A stretch of 64,000 nt of DNA from CAVSEK01 sp963726975 (GTDB lineage: Bacteria > Actinomycetota > Actinomycetes > Mycobacteriales > SCTD01): positions 496,001 to 560,000 of the forward strand of contig CAVSEK010000004.1 in the NCBI GenBank assembly GCA_963726975.1, read 5' to 3'. Made by a program: the position numbers and the translations under genes. The notes under the pieces are model-generated. The model made no database searches and had not been told where the DNA came from. It saw nothing but the letters and a program-made list of their open reading frames with translations. Positions 9,055 through 18,481 of this stretch are shown here, piece after piece (position 1 is the first letter of the stretch; each line of letters starts with the position of its first letter).

Positions 9055-9531
9055 CTACCGCGCGAGCTGGCCGACCAGGCGCTCGGCCTCCTCGGCGCGG
9101 GCCTGCTCGACGAGCACCTCGTAGCGGGTCGCCGCGAGCCCGGTCGTGGAGCTGAAGTCGCGCCGGCCACCGGTCGCGGCGTGGGCGGCGAAGCCGAGCA
9201 CCGCGCCGAAGACCGCTCCGAGCACGACGCCGTAGACGACGAGCCCGAGGACGGCCGTGCCCGAGTCCGCGAACAGCCCGACGAACAGGCCGAAGAGCAG
9301 CCCGAGCCAGCCGGTCGACGCGGCGCCGGCGGCGGCGGCGCGGCCCCGGGTGAGACGGCCGGTGACCCGCTCGACCAGGCGCAGGTCGGCGCCGACGATG
9401 CTCACGGTCTCGACGGGGAAGCCGGAGTCGGACAGGTGGTCGACGACCGCCTGCGCCTGCTCGTACTGCGCGTACGAGCCGAGCACGTGGCGGCCGACGG
9501 GGAGGGTGGACGGAGTGCCGGGAACGGTCAT
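9055..9531 (-). CDS. General stress protein 17M-like membrane protein
   Basis: 158 residues. Residues 13-50 form the heat-induced/general stress protein domain (VLGSYAQYEQAQAVVDHLSDSGFPVETVSIVG in outline), a small ferredoxin-like fold, followed by two glycine-rich transmembrane hairpin segments near 70-120 (LGLLFGLFVGLFADS, LGAVFGAVLGFAAHA) and a soluble tail (TRYEVLVEQ) that repeats the motif seen at the start. This layout is typical of actinobacterial stress proteins of unknown mechanism. A hairpin upstream (9543-9590) separates it from the flavin-binding protein gene. Confidence 0.85.
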   Translation of the reverse strand: MTVPGTPSTLPVGRHVLGSYAQYEQAQAVVDHLSDSGFPVETVSIVGADLRLVERVTGRLTRGRAAAAGAASTGWLGLLFGLFVGLFADSGTAVLGLVVYGVVLGAVFGAVLGFAAHAATGGRRDFSSTTGLAATRYEVLVEQARAEEAERLVGQLAR

Positions 9532-9542
9532 GAGGCAGGCGT

Positions 9543-9590
9543 ACCCGCAGGTGGGACGGGCAGTGCGACAGGTCCGTCACACCTGCGGGT
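9543..9590 (-). terminator. Hairpin terminator after the PNPOx-like gene
   Basis: An 11-bp perfect inverted repeat, ACCCGCAGGTG at 9543-9553 and CACCTGCGGGT at 9580-9590, with a 26-nt loop. It lies just past the stop at 9598 on the minus strand and before the stress-protein gene. There is no U-run, as is usual for high-GC actinobacteria. Confidence 0.5.
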
Positions 9591-9597
9591 CGAGCCG

Positions 9598-10071
9598 TCA
9601 GACGACGACGTCGCCCTGCGTCCCCGTCGGCCGGCCCAGCGCCGCGGAGGCGAGCTGCACGACGTTGCCGAGCCGGCCGTGCGGGCCGTCCCAGTACTCG
9701 CCGTAGTGCACCTCGACGTCCAGCACGCGCACCTCCGGGTCGTCCTTGCCCTGGAAGTACGAGCCCGCGCCGACGTTCCACAGGTCGGCGATGCGCGCCC
9801 GGTCGTCGGCGGTGCGGGCCCGGCCCTGCAGCGCCACGTAGGTGTTCTTGACGGGGTCGCTGAAGGTCACGGTCGTGGGGCTGCCGCCGTCCTCCAGCGA
9901 GCCGACCCACTCGGCGTCGACGCTGACGAGGAAGGACAGCCTGCCGTCCTCCTGGCCGGCGAGCGCCAGCGGGCGCGCCTTCCACGTGCCGTCGTCGTCC
10001 GCGGTCGCGATCATCGCGAAGCGCAGCCCGTCGAGCACGTCCTGCAGGGTCCGGGGGGTGTCGTCGCTCAT
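9598..10071 (-). CDS. Pyridoxamine 5'-phosphate oxidase-like (split beta-barrel) stress protein
   Basis: 157 residues with the flavin-binding split-barrel pattern of the general-stress/PNPOx family: FAMIATADDDGTWKARPLAL at the start, LSFLVSVDAEWV, TVTFSDPVKNTYVALQGRA, then RIADLWNVGAGSYFQGKDDP, which is the GSP26-like consensus (LWxP...YFPgGkdDP), and a closing VEVHYGEYWD. Members bind FMN or F420; which is used here cannot be told. The ATG at 10071 is preferred over a GTG at 10104 because homology begins at TLQDVLDGL. Confidence 0.85.
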   Translation of the reverse strand: MSDDTPRTLQDVLDGLRFAMIATADDDGTWKARPLALAGQEDGRLSFLVSVDAEWVGSLEDGGSPTTVTFSDPVKNTYVALQGRARTADDRARIADLWNVGAGSYFQGKDDPEVRVLDVEVHYGEYWDGPHGRLGNVVQLASAALGRPTGTQGDVVV

Positions 10072-10157
10072 GGCGGCTGCCTGCCCGGCGACCGGCCCCC
10101 GCACACCGGCCGGCGACGGGTCTAGCGTCCGGGCACGACCGACCCGCAGGAGGAACC

Positions 10158-10620
10158 GTGGCCCGCACCGTCGACCCCGAGCACGTCTCCACCGAGGGCC
10201 TGGAGTCCTCCCCGGTCGCGGAGGCGCTGGGCGGGCTGCGGGCGAACGAGGCGCGCTACTTCAAGAACAAGTACGGCCACGTGCTCGTCACGGAGCCCGC
10301 CGCCGAGGCGGCGGCCGTCGTCGACCGGGTCGAGCCGCGTGCTGGAGGAGCGGGACATCAGGATCGCCTCGCCGGCGCTGGAGGCGACGGAGTTCGAGGT
10401 CGACGGGGTGCGCTGGTCGTACGTCTTCTACGAGTCCGGGCTGGCCGTCAACCTGCTGTGGACGCTCGCGGAGGGCGGCAAGCGGGCTGTGGGCTTCAAG
10501 CTCTCGGACGGGATGGACGTGCCGGACGAGCTGGCGGAGAAGTTCAAGTTCGCGAGGCAGAAGTCGCGGCTCGCCGGCACGATCCGCGGCTCGTACTTCG
10601 TGGTGAAGGGCCAGTACTGA
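10158..10620 (+). CDS. Conserved protein of unknown function, one frame break
   Basis: About 154 residues once a single frame break is repaired. The first part (MARTVDPEHVSTEGLESSP to AAVVDRV) is in frame 3 from the GTG at 10158, which has AGGAGG 6 nt upstream. From about 10333 the protein continues in frame 1 (SRVLEERDIRIASPALEATEF) to the TGA at 10618-10620. One extra base near 10325-10333 explains the change. The C-terminal half is lysine- and aromatic-rich (EKFKFARQKSRLAGTIRGSYFVVKGQY). I do not recognise the family. A TAGCGT hexamer at 10124-10129 could be its -10 element. Confidence 0.6.
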
Positions 10621-10705
10621 CCGGTCGTACGGCGGGTGGGCGCAGCGGCGTCGAGCACCCGCTGACGGGTAGTTCTGGTGCTCGTCCACACGCGCGTCCC
10701 GGTGC

Positions 10706-10737
10706 TTGACGGGCCTTGTTCTCGAACGTACGTTCGA
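10706..10737 (+). promoter_or_regulatory. LexA (SOS) box over a leaderless promoter
   Basis: A perfect 16-bp palindrome TCGAACGTACGTTCGA occupies 10722-10737 and equals the actinobacterial/mycobacterial LexA consensus TCGAAC-N4-GTTCGA. TTGAC at 10706-10710 and TACGTT at 10729-10734 are 18 nt apart and form a good -35/-10 pair. The -10 lies inside the palindrome, and the ATG at 10741 is 6 nt after it. LexA bound here would block polymerase directly, making the following gene DNA-damage inducible. The site reading is direct; the regulation is inferred. Confidence 0.85.
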
Positions 10738-10740
10738 TGC

Positions 10741-12350
10741 ATGACGCCGCCGCCGTTCACCGCAGCCCCGGCCGGGCCCGGGGACGGGGACGGGGACGGC
10801 TGGGCGGTGCCCGGGGTGACCGGGCGGGGGAACGGGACGGGTCCTGCCGGTCCCTCGGGTGCGCGTCCGGGGCTGGTGGTGCTGCCGCCGGTGTCGTCGG
10901 GGGTCGCGGCGCTGCAGGCCGCCCTGGCGGCGATGAGGCGCAGGTGGTGGCGTCGGGGGTGCCGGGGCCGCAGGCGTTGGCGGACTGCGCGGGGCTGCTG
11001 GGGGTGCGTGAGCGGCTGGACCGGGTGCTGCTGGCCCGCCTGGGTGACCTGGACGCCCGACAGCTGGCGGCGCTGACCGGCGCGGGCAGCACCGGCAGCT
11101 GGCTGGCCGCCCAGCCCGGGGACCTGCCCGCCGGGACGTTGACGACGGCCCGCCGGGTGCGCGAGCACCCGGCGCTGGCCGCGGCGGTCGCGGGCGGGTC
11201 GGTGTCGCTGCGGGCCGCCGAGCAGCTCGGCCGGACCCTGGCGGTGCTGCGGCCGCACCTGGACCGCCCGGACGGGCTCATCGACGGCCAGGACGCCCAA
11301 CCCGTCCTGGCCGCGGTCCTGGTCGACGGGGTGCTGGACTGCGTCGGGGAGGCCCTGGGCGGCCTGACCGACGACAGCCCGCACCTGCCCGTGCTGACCG
11401 AGCTGGCCGACGAGCTGTCCGAGATCGCCTGGCAGACCCCGACGAGTCAGCTGGACCGGACCGCACGGGCGCTGCTGCTGCTGTGCGAGCACCTCCCGCC
11501 GCGGTGGCTGCCGTCGGCGCTGTCCCGGCTGACCGGGGCGCTGCTGCCCACCCGGCTGGAGGACCACGCCCGCGACCTGGCCCGGCAACGCCGGCTGGTC
11601 CTGACCGCCGACCCCGACGGCGGCGGGCAGATCCGCGGCCGGCTCACCCCCGAGTGCTGGGAGCTGCTGCACACCGCGCTCAAGGCCGCCGCCGCGACCG
11701 ACCCGGCCAACCCCACCGACACCGCCGGCTACCGCACCGCCCGACAGACCGGCTGGCGACCCGGCGACCCCCAGCCCGAACCCGACGCCGGGGTCCTGCC
11801 GCTGGTCCGGTCGCACCCGCAACGCCTGCACGACGCCCTGGCCCTGGGCCTGCGCGCCCTGCTGGACAACGGCGCCCTGGGCACCCGCGGCAAGACCGCC
11901 CCGCACCTGGACATCACCATCAGCCTCGCCGCGCTGCACCACACCCCCGGCGCCCTGCCCGCACGCGGCGACAGCGGCCAACCCCTACCGCTGAGCCTGG
12001 TCCGGCACCTGCTGCCCGACAGCAGGCTCACCCGCTACGTCCTGGACCTGCGCCACCGCGTCATCGAGCACAGCCACACCTCCCGCACCCTGCGCGGCTC
12101 TGAACGCCGCACCAAGCACCTCGAGACCGGCGGGGCCTGCCAGAGCGCCACCTGCCCCCACGGACCGCACCCCCCACCCACCGTCCGGCTCGTCCCCCAC
12201 CACCCCGACAGCTGGGCCACCACCGGCCGCACCAGCCCCACCGACACCGCCTGGATCTGCGAGAACGAACACACCCAGCTCCACGCCGGCGCCACCCTCA
12301 CCCTCCGCGACGGCAGACGCCTGGACCAGCACGGCTGGCTCGACCCGTGA
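10741..12350 (+). CDS. DUF222 / 13E12-repeat HNH endonuclease-like protein, one frame break
   Basis: About 536 residues of the DUF222-HNH (13E12 repeat) family, common in many copies in actinobacteria. The N-terminus (MTPPPFTAAP to ALQAALAAM) reads in frame 1; from about 10935 the protein continues in frame 3 (EAQVVASGVPGPQALADCAGL) to the TGA at 12348-12350, fitting one missing base. DUF222 covers about residues 60-370. The C-terminus has GACQSATCPHGPH, HHPDSW and CENEHTQLHAG, a divergent HNH-type metal site. Members are thought to be DNA nucleases, some LexA-controlled, and this one has a perfect LexA box on its promoter. Biological role unproven. Confidence 0.82.
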
Positions 12351-12364
12351 CCACGCCGACTCGG

Positions 12365-12615
12365 TCAGCCCAGGCAGAGCTCCTTGCCTTCGACGGCGGG
12401 CAGGACCTGGCACGAGTCGTCGAAGCCGGCCCGCAGAGGCACCGCGCCCGACAGCCAGCACCTCTCGCCGCACAGCCTCCGCTCCCCGCGCCGCCAGGCG
12501 CTCCTGGCCGCGCAGCCCGGTGCCGGACCGCACGTCGAGGGGGACCCGGTTCTTGACGACCTCGCCCTCGGGCACGGGCTGGGAGGACAGCCGAGGACCC
12601 GTACCAGGACCGCGC
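12365..12615 (-). pseudogene. Decayed C-terminal half of a VOC (glyoxalase-like) gene
   Basis: Reading the minus strand, TGPRLSSQPVPEGEVVKNR continues as VPLDVRSGTGL, then the frame changes and LRAGFDDSCQVLPAVEGKEL ends in CLG and a TGA at 12365-12367. Intact actinobacterial VOC proteins have the order GPRLLFQ-VPEGK-VKNRVHLDV...FDDSCVVM-DPEGNEFCLD, so both pieces belong to one gene. There is a frame change around 12410-12440 and no recognisable N-terminal half. This is the only content I see in the 386-nt stretch between the HNH gene and the DHFR-like gene. Unlike the other broken genes here, it is also truncated, so it is a real remnant. Confidence 0.6.
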
Positions 12616-12736
12616 GACCCGCTCCGGGGCCGCGCAGTCGCACGTCCCCCGGACCTGCTCCACGGCGTTCACCGCACTCACGAGCAGCACCGGACGATCG
12701 CCCAGTCCTGTCGGAGGTCACGAGGACGCTGGTGGC

Positions 12737-13276
12737 ATGACGACGACCTACTACACCGCGTCGAGCGTCGACGGCTTCCTCGCGGACCCGGACCACTCGC
12801 TGTCCTGGCTGCTCCGTCGCGACGTCGACCCCGCCGGACCGATGGGCTACGACGCCTTCCTGACCGGCGTGGGCGCACTCGTGATGGGCGCGTCGACGTT
12901 CCGGTGGCTCGTGGAGCACGAGTACGCCGGCGACCCGACGTCCCGGCCGTGGCTCTACGAGCAGCCGACCTGGGTCTTCTCCTCCCGCGACCTGGTCGTG
13001 CCGCAGGGCGACGTGCGGGTGGTCTCGGGCGACGTCGCGGTGCACGCCGCCGACCTCGCGACGGCTGCGGGCGGGCGCGACGTCTGGGTGGTGGGGGGCG
13101 GCGACCTCGCCGGGCAGTTCGCGGACGCGGGCCTGCTCGACGAGGTCTGGGTGCAGTACGCGCCGGTGGCCCTGGGCGCCGGGGCGCCGCTGCTCCCCCG
13201 CCGGCTCGAGCTGCGACTGCTCGAGGTGGCGCGCAACCGCGACCTGGCGTGCGCCCGCTTCGGAGTGGTCGGCTGA
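12737..13276 (+). CDS. Dihydrofolate reductase-like (RibD C-terminal domain) protein
   Basis: 179 residues of the RibD_C/DHFR-like fold, an NADPH-binding reductase family. Visible marks are TTTYYTASSVDGFLADPD at the start, the strand GALVMGASTFRWL, PTWVFSSRDL, and the nucleotide-binding DVWVVGGGDLAGQFADAGLLDEVWV. The C-terminus is typical (APLLPRRLELRLLEVARN). These stand-alone proteins are widespread in actinobacteria and rarely characterised; true folate or riboflavin roles are not implied. The ATG has no strong Shine-Dalgarno; GGAGGTCACGAGGA lies 10-22 nt upstream. Confidence 0.88.
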   Translation: MTTTYYTASSVDGFLADPDHSLSWLLRRDVDPAGPMGYDAFLTGVGALVMGASTFRWLVEHEYAGDPTSRPWLYEQPTWVFSSRDLVVPQGDVRVVSGDVAVHAADLATAAGGRDVWVVGGGDLAGQFADAGLLDEVWVQYAPVALGAGAPLLPRRLELRLLEVARNRDLACARFGVVG

Positions 13277-13299
13277 GCCCGGGACGCGTGGCCCCGGGG

Positions 13300-13422
13300 C
13301 TACTTCCCCTTGCTCGCGGTGGCGCTCACCGCCCCGCCCGCGGGCGGGGTCTGTCCGGTGCTCTTGATGTTCTTGGCCGCCTTGGGCTTCTTGGCCGCGC
13401 GGCCGCCCTTGTCCTTGCTCAT
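13300..13422 (-). CDS. Small lysine-rich protein
   Basis: 40 residues, starting MSKDKGGRAAKKPKAAKNIK and ending SATASKGK. It resembles the short, basic, low-complexity proteins found across actinobacteria with no known role, possibly nucleic-acid associated. The ATG at 13422 has GGGAGA 7 nt upstream; a longer reading to 13557 would add an arginine/proline-rich stretch typical of antisense noise, so the short form is preferred. It lies between a DHFR-like gene and the heliorhodopsin, on the opposite strand. Confidence 0.6.
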   Translation of the reverse strand: MSKDKGGRAAKKPKAAKNIKSTGQTPPAGGAVSATASKGK

Positions 13423-13604
13423 GCTGGTCTCCCGGGGCCGCGGGGCCTCCGGCGACGCCGGTCCTGCCCCGAGCCGTGCGCCCCGCCGAGGCGGGGTCCG
13501 GCCACTGTCCCACGGCCCGGCCCGCACGCACAGGGCGTCGTGCACCCGACGCGCCATCTCCGCACGCCGGGTTGAGCGCCCGTCCCGGCGAGCACCCCGG
13601 GGGC

Positions 13605-14426
13605 ATGACCACCCCTCTCGTCCACGATCCCCGCGCCGAGGCGGAGCAGGCGGACCTGCCGGAGCCCCGGGCCCGGCGGCTCCGCACGGCCAACGCCGTC
13701 CTGGCGGTGCTGCACGCCGGTCAGGCGGTCGTGGTCCTGCTGCTGAGCACCGACTTCGCGCTGACGGTCGTCGAGACGTTCCCCGAGGGACCGCCCGGGA
13801 CGGCGACGCCCGCTCCCGAGCGCTGGCTGGACGTCCCGCTCGGGGCGGCGGTCGCGGCCTTCCTGCTGCTCGCCGCGCTCGACCACGCGCTGGTCGCGGC
13901 GCCGCGGGTCCACCGGCGCTACGAGCAGGTGCTGCGGCGCGGGCGCAACCCGTTCCGCTGGGCGGAGTACTCCCTGTCGGCCACCCTCATGGTCCTGCTC
14001 ATCGCGCTCATCACCGGCATCACGGACGTCACCGCGCTGATCGCCATCGCCGGCGCCAACATCGCGATGATCCTGTTCGGGCTGCGGATGGAGCGGGTCA
14101 ACGACGTGCGCTCGGGGCGGGTCGACTGGGAGCCGTTCGTGTTCGGCTGCGTCGTCGGCCTGCTGCCGTGGGTGGCGATCGTCGTGTCGGTCGGCGGCTC
14201 AGCGCTCGAGGCACCGCCCGGGCAGGGCCCGCCCGGCTTCGTGTACGGCATCGTCGCCTCGCTGTTCGTGCTGTTCTTCAGCTTCGCGGTGGTGCAGTAC
14301 CTGCAGTTCCGCAGGCGCGCCGGGTACGTGCGGGGCGAGTGGGCCTACCTCGTGCTGTCGCTCGTCGCCAAGAGCGCGCTGGCCTGGCAGGTCTTCGCCA
14401 ACGTGCTGGTCGCGCCGACCTCCTGA
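13605..14426 (+). CDS. Heliorhodopsin
   Basis: 273-residue seven-helix retinal protein of the heliorhodopsin family, which has inverted topology (N-terminus inside) relative to type 1 rhodopsins and no established pump activity. The retinal-linking lysine is K256 in LSLVAKSALAWQVF (helix 7) and the counter-ion is E121 in RWAEYSLSATLM (helix 3). H37 (AVLHAGQ) and H94 (LDHALVA) correspond, at a constant offset of 14, to the cavity histidines H23 and H80 of heliorhodopsin 48C12. GITDVTALIAIAGANIAMILFG and PGFVYGIVASLFVLF are further family signatures. No retinal or carotenoid gene is in the window. A shared terminator separates it from groEL. Confidence 0.95.
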   Translation: MTTPLVHDPRAEAEQADLPEPRARRLRTANAVLAVLHAGQAVVVLLLSTDFALTVVETFPEGPPGTATPAPERWLDVPLGAAVAAFLLLAALDHALVAAPRVHRRYEQVLRRGRNPFRWAEYSLSATLMVLLIALITGITDVTALIAIAGANIAMILFGLRMERVNDVRSGRVDWEPFVFGCVVGLLPWVAIVVSVGGSALEAPPGQGPPGFVYGIVASLFVLFFSFAVVQYLQFRRRAGYVRGEWAYLVLSLVAKSALAWQVFANVLVAPTS

Positions 14427-14455
14427 CCGACGCCTGGCCCCCGGGACCGCGTACG

Positions 14456-14498
14456 CCGACGGGGCGGCCCCCCTGGAGAAGGAGGACCGCCCCGTCGG
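14456..14498. terminator. Bidirectional hairpin terminator between heliorhodopsin and groEL
   Basis: A perfect 12-bp stem, CCGACGGGGCGG at 14456-14467 and CCGCCCCGTCGG at 14487-14498, with a 19-nt loop. It lies between two convergent genes and can end both transcripts. Confidence 0.8.
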
Positions 14499-14514
14499 GA
14501 CGAGCAGGTGGGGA

Positions 14515-16149
<1,635 letters not shown>

Positions 16150-16232
16150 GCGGTGGTTCCTCCCGGTCGGGACGTGCCGATGGCGCGGTGCCCGCGACGG
16201 ACGACCGGGGCTGCCCGGCCTCACCACGCCTC

Positions 16233-16259
16233 CTGGCACTCGGCACGTACGAGTGCTAG
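16233..16259 (-). promoter_or_regulatory. CIRCE element 1 (HrcA operator) upstream of groEL
   Basis: CTGGCACTC-N9-GAGTGCTAG at 16233-16259, an imperfect match to the CIRCE consensus TTAGCACTC-N9-GAGTGCTAA. It is the copy nearer the gene, 83 nt before the ATG. Confidence 0.88.
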
Positions 16260-16266
16260 GTCCTTG

Positions 16267-16293
16267 TTAGCACTCGACCCCTGCGAGTGCAAG
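16267..16293 (-). promoter_or_regulatory. CIRCE element 2 (HrcA operator) upstream of groEL
   Basis: TTAGCACTC-N9-GAGTGCAAG at 16267-16293, with a perfect left arm. It is separated from the first copy by 7 nt, so the two centres are 34 bp apart, about three helical turns, placing both on one face of the DNA. Confidence 0.9.
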
Positions 16294-16350
16294 AGGGGCG
16301 CGGTGCCCCAGGATGCCCGCCGAGGACCCCTTCGACAGCGGGAGCGCAGT

Positions 16351-17115
16351 GTGGCCGAGCAGGACTTCGACGGGCGCGTGGCGCTCGTGACCGGCGGGAC
16401 CCGCGGCATCGGGCTGGGCATCGCGCAGGAGCTCGTCTCGCGGGGCGCGCGGGTCGTCGTGACGGCCCGCAAGCCCGACGAGCTCGCGGCGGCGGTGGAG
16501 CAGCTCGGCGGCCCCGACCGGGCCCTGGCCGTGCGCGGCAGCGCCGACGACGAGGCGCACCAGGCCGACGCCGTCGCGCAGGCCGTGGAGCGCTTCGGCA
16601 GCCTGGACCTGCTCGTCAACAACGCGGCGGTCAACCCGCAGTACGGCCCGCTCGTCGACGCCGACCTCAGCGCCGTGCGCAAGGTCTTCGAGGTCAACTG
16701 CACCGCCGTCCTCGGCTGGACGCAGCAGGCCTGGCGGCAGTCGATGGACCCGGCGGTGTCCGAGCGCGGCGGCAGCATCCTCAACGTCGCGAGCGTCGGC
16801 GGGATCCGCGCCGGCTCGCCGATCGGCGCCTACAACGCCTCCAAGGCCGCCCTCATCCACCTGACCCGCCAGCTCGGCGTCGAGCTCGGGCCGTCCGTGC
16901 GGGTCAACGCCATCGCGCCGGCGGTGGTCAAGACCCGCTTCGCCTCGGCGCTGTACGAGGGCCGCGAGGACGAGGTCGCGCAGGCCTACCCCCTCAAGCG
17001 CCTGGGCGTCCCCGAGGACACCGCCAAGGCCGCGGCGTTCCTGCTGTCCGACGACGCCTCCTGGATCACCGGCGAGACGCTCGTCGTCGACGGCGGCGTC
17101 ACCCTGGGGCGGTAG
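16351..17115 (+). CDS. SDR family oxidoreductase (FabG-like)
   Basis: 254-residue classical short-chain dehydrogenase/reductase. It has the Rossmann motif TGGTRGIGLGIAQ near residue 15, NNAAVNPQ, the catalytic serine in LNVASVGG, Y161 and K165 in YNASK, and the closing SDDASWITGETLVVDGGVTLG. T/R residues after the second strand (VVTARKPDE) suggest NADPH. The GTG at 16351 follows GGAGCGCAG; no better start is nearby. A second SDR begins 4 nt after its stop, so both are in one operon divergent from groEL. The substrate is unknown. Confidence 0.9.
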   Translation: MAEQDFDGRVALVTGGTRGIGLGIAQELVSRGARVVVTARKPDELAAAVEQLGGPDRALAVRGSADDEAHQADAVAQAVERFGSLDLLVNNAAVNPQYGPLVDADLSAVRKVFEVNCTAVLGWTQQAWRQSMDPAVSERGGSILNVASVGGIRAGSPIGAYNASKAALIHLTRQLGVELGPSVRVNAIAPAVVKTRFASALYEGREDEVAQAYPLKRLGVPEDTAKAAAFLLSDDASWITGETLVVDGGVTLGR

Positions 17116-17118
17116 GTC

Positions 17119-17919
17119 GTGACCGTCGCGGACCTGGCCGGTGCCGTCGCGCTGGTCACCGGGGGCGCCAGCGGCATCGGCGCCGCGGCCTGCCGCCGCC
17201 TGGCCTCGGCGGGCGCGAAGGTCGTCGTCGCGGACCTGGACGGCGACGCCGCCGCCGCCCTGGCCGACGAGGTCGGGGGTACGGCGGTGGCCTGCGACGT
17301 GCGCGACCCCGCCGCGAGCGAGCAGGCCGTGCAGGCCGCGCGCCGGGCGTACGGCGGCCTGGACCTGGCCCTGCTCAACGCCGGCACGACCGGGGGGTTC
17401 GGCTCCTGGGACGACCTCGACCCCGAGCGCTACCGCGCCATCACCGGGGTCAACGTCGACGGGGTCGTCTTCGGGCTGCGCGCCGCGCTCCCGGCCCTGC
17501 GCGAGCGCGGCCGCGGCGCGGTCGTCGTCACCGCCTCGCTGGCCGGGCTCTCGCCCGCGCCGGCCACCCCGCTCTACGCGCTGACCAAGGCCGCCGTCGT
17601 CGGCCTGGTGCGCTCCCTGTCCGTCGGGCTGGCGGCCGAGCGGGTGACGCTCACCGCGCTGTGCCCCGGCTTCGTCGAGACGCCGCTGCTGACCGGGATC
17701 TCGCAGCGGTTCGAGGAGGCGGGCTTCCCGCTGCTGACGGCCGACGAGGTGGCCGCCGAGGCCGTCGGGCTGGCCGTGCGCGGCGAGCCCGGGCAGTGCG
17801 TCGTGGTGCAGCCCGGCCGCGCGGCGCTGCCGTACGGCTTCCGCGGCGTCCCGGGGCCGCGCGGGCTCGCCGAGGGCGTGCGGCCGCCCACCCGCCACCG
17901 CGTGCCCGGCGTGGACTGA
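17119..17919 (+). CDS. SDR family oxidoreductase
   Basis: 266-residue classical SDR: TGGASGIGAAACRR at the cofactor site, VVADLDGDAA after strand 2 (the aspartate favours NAD(H)), LLNAGTTGG, catalytic serine in VTASLAGLS, and Y153/K157 in YALTK, then CPGFVETPLL. The tail after residue 235 (VVQPGRAALPYGFRG) is not the usual VDGG ending, so this is a divergent group rather than FabG. It starts 4 nt after the previous SDR and is cotranscribed with it. The substrate is unknown. Confidence 0.88.
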   Translation: MTVADLAGAVALVTGGASGIGAAACRRLASAGAKVVVADLDGDAAAALADEVGGTAVACDVRDPAASEQAVQAARRAYGGLDLALLNAGTTGGFGSWDDLDPERYRAITGVNVDGVVFGLRAALPALRERGRGAVVVTASLAGLSPAPATPLYALTKAAVVGLVRSLSVGLAAERVTLTALCPGFVETPLLTGISQRFEEAGFPLLTADEVAAEAVGLAVRGEPGQCVVVQPGRAALPYGFRGVPGPRGLAEGVRPPTRHRVPGVD

Positions 17920-17963
17920 CCCGGCGGGTGTCGGCGCCCCGCCCAGGGGGCAGCACGCTCGCC

Positions 17964-18374
17964 ATGACGACCTCCTCCCTGACCTCGACCGGCCTCGACG
18001 AGGACCAGGCGCGCAACGCCATCGGCGCCGTGAGCGTCGGGCTCGGGGCCCTGGCCGTGCTCGCTCCCGTGCGGACCGCCGGGGTGTTCGGCGTCGCGGC
18101 CGCGACCGGCAGCGGTCCGCTGCTGGTGCGCATGGTGGGTGCCCGCAACCTCGTCATGGGCCTGCGCACCCTGCAGGCGACCGGTGACGAGCAGAAGCGC
18201 GCCCTGCAGGCGGGGCTCGTCGTCGGGGCGGTCGACGTGGCCGCGATGGTGCTGGCAGCGGCCAAGGGTCGCGTGAGCAAGGCCCGGGCGGCCGTCGCGA
18301 TCGCCGTCCTGGCCGCCATCGCGGCCGCCGGGGTGGCCGCGCTCGACGGGGACGTCGAGCTCGACCTGGGCTGA
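17964..18374 (+). CDS. Small membrane protein of unknown function
   Basis: 136 residues with hydrophobic segments near 20-40 (IGAVSVGLGALAVLAP), 85-105 (VGAVDVAAMVLAAAKG) and 110-130 (AVAIAVLAAIAAAGVAAL). The sequence between (GPLLVRMVGARNLVMGLRTLQA) is characteristic of a DUF4267-like actinobacterial family. The ATG is 45 nt after the SDR stop with no obvious promoter, so readthrough is possible. No function is known. Confidence 0.75.
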   Translation: MTTSSLTSTGLDEDQARNAIGAVSVGLGALAVLAPVRTAGVFGVAAATGSGPLLVRMVGARNLVMGLRTLQATGDEQKRALQAGLVVGAVDVAAMVLAAAKGRVSKARAAVAIAVLAAIAAAGVAALDGDVELDLG

Positions 18375-18481
18375 GCCTCCGCGGACGGTCGTCCACAGCT
18401 CGGCCCCCCGCCTGGCCGGGCGACCGGGTCAGGGGTGAGGATGCAGACCCCGGGTAGTGCCGGGGCCTAGGAGGTACGGAC

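Noticed and set aside
12384..12740. Plus-strand frame upstream of the DHFR-like gene as a small gene
   Set aside because: Arg/Pro/Ala-rich with no ribosome site; better explained by the minus-strand VOC remnant.
12365..13693. Long minus-strand reading frame over the DHFR-like region
   Set aside because: Arg/Gly/Pro-rich shadow of the plus-strand gene; only the VOC-like tail below 12.6 kb has protein-like content.
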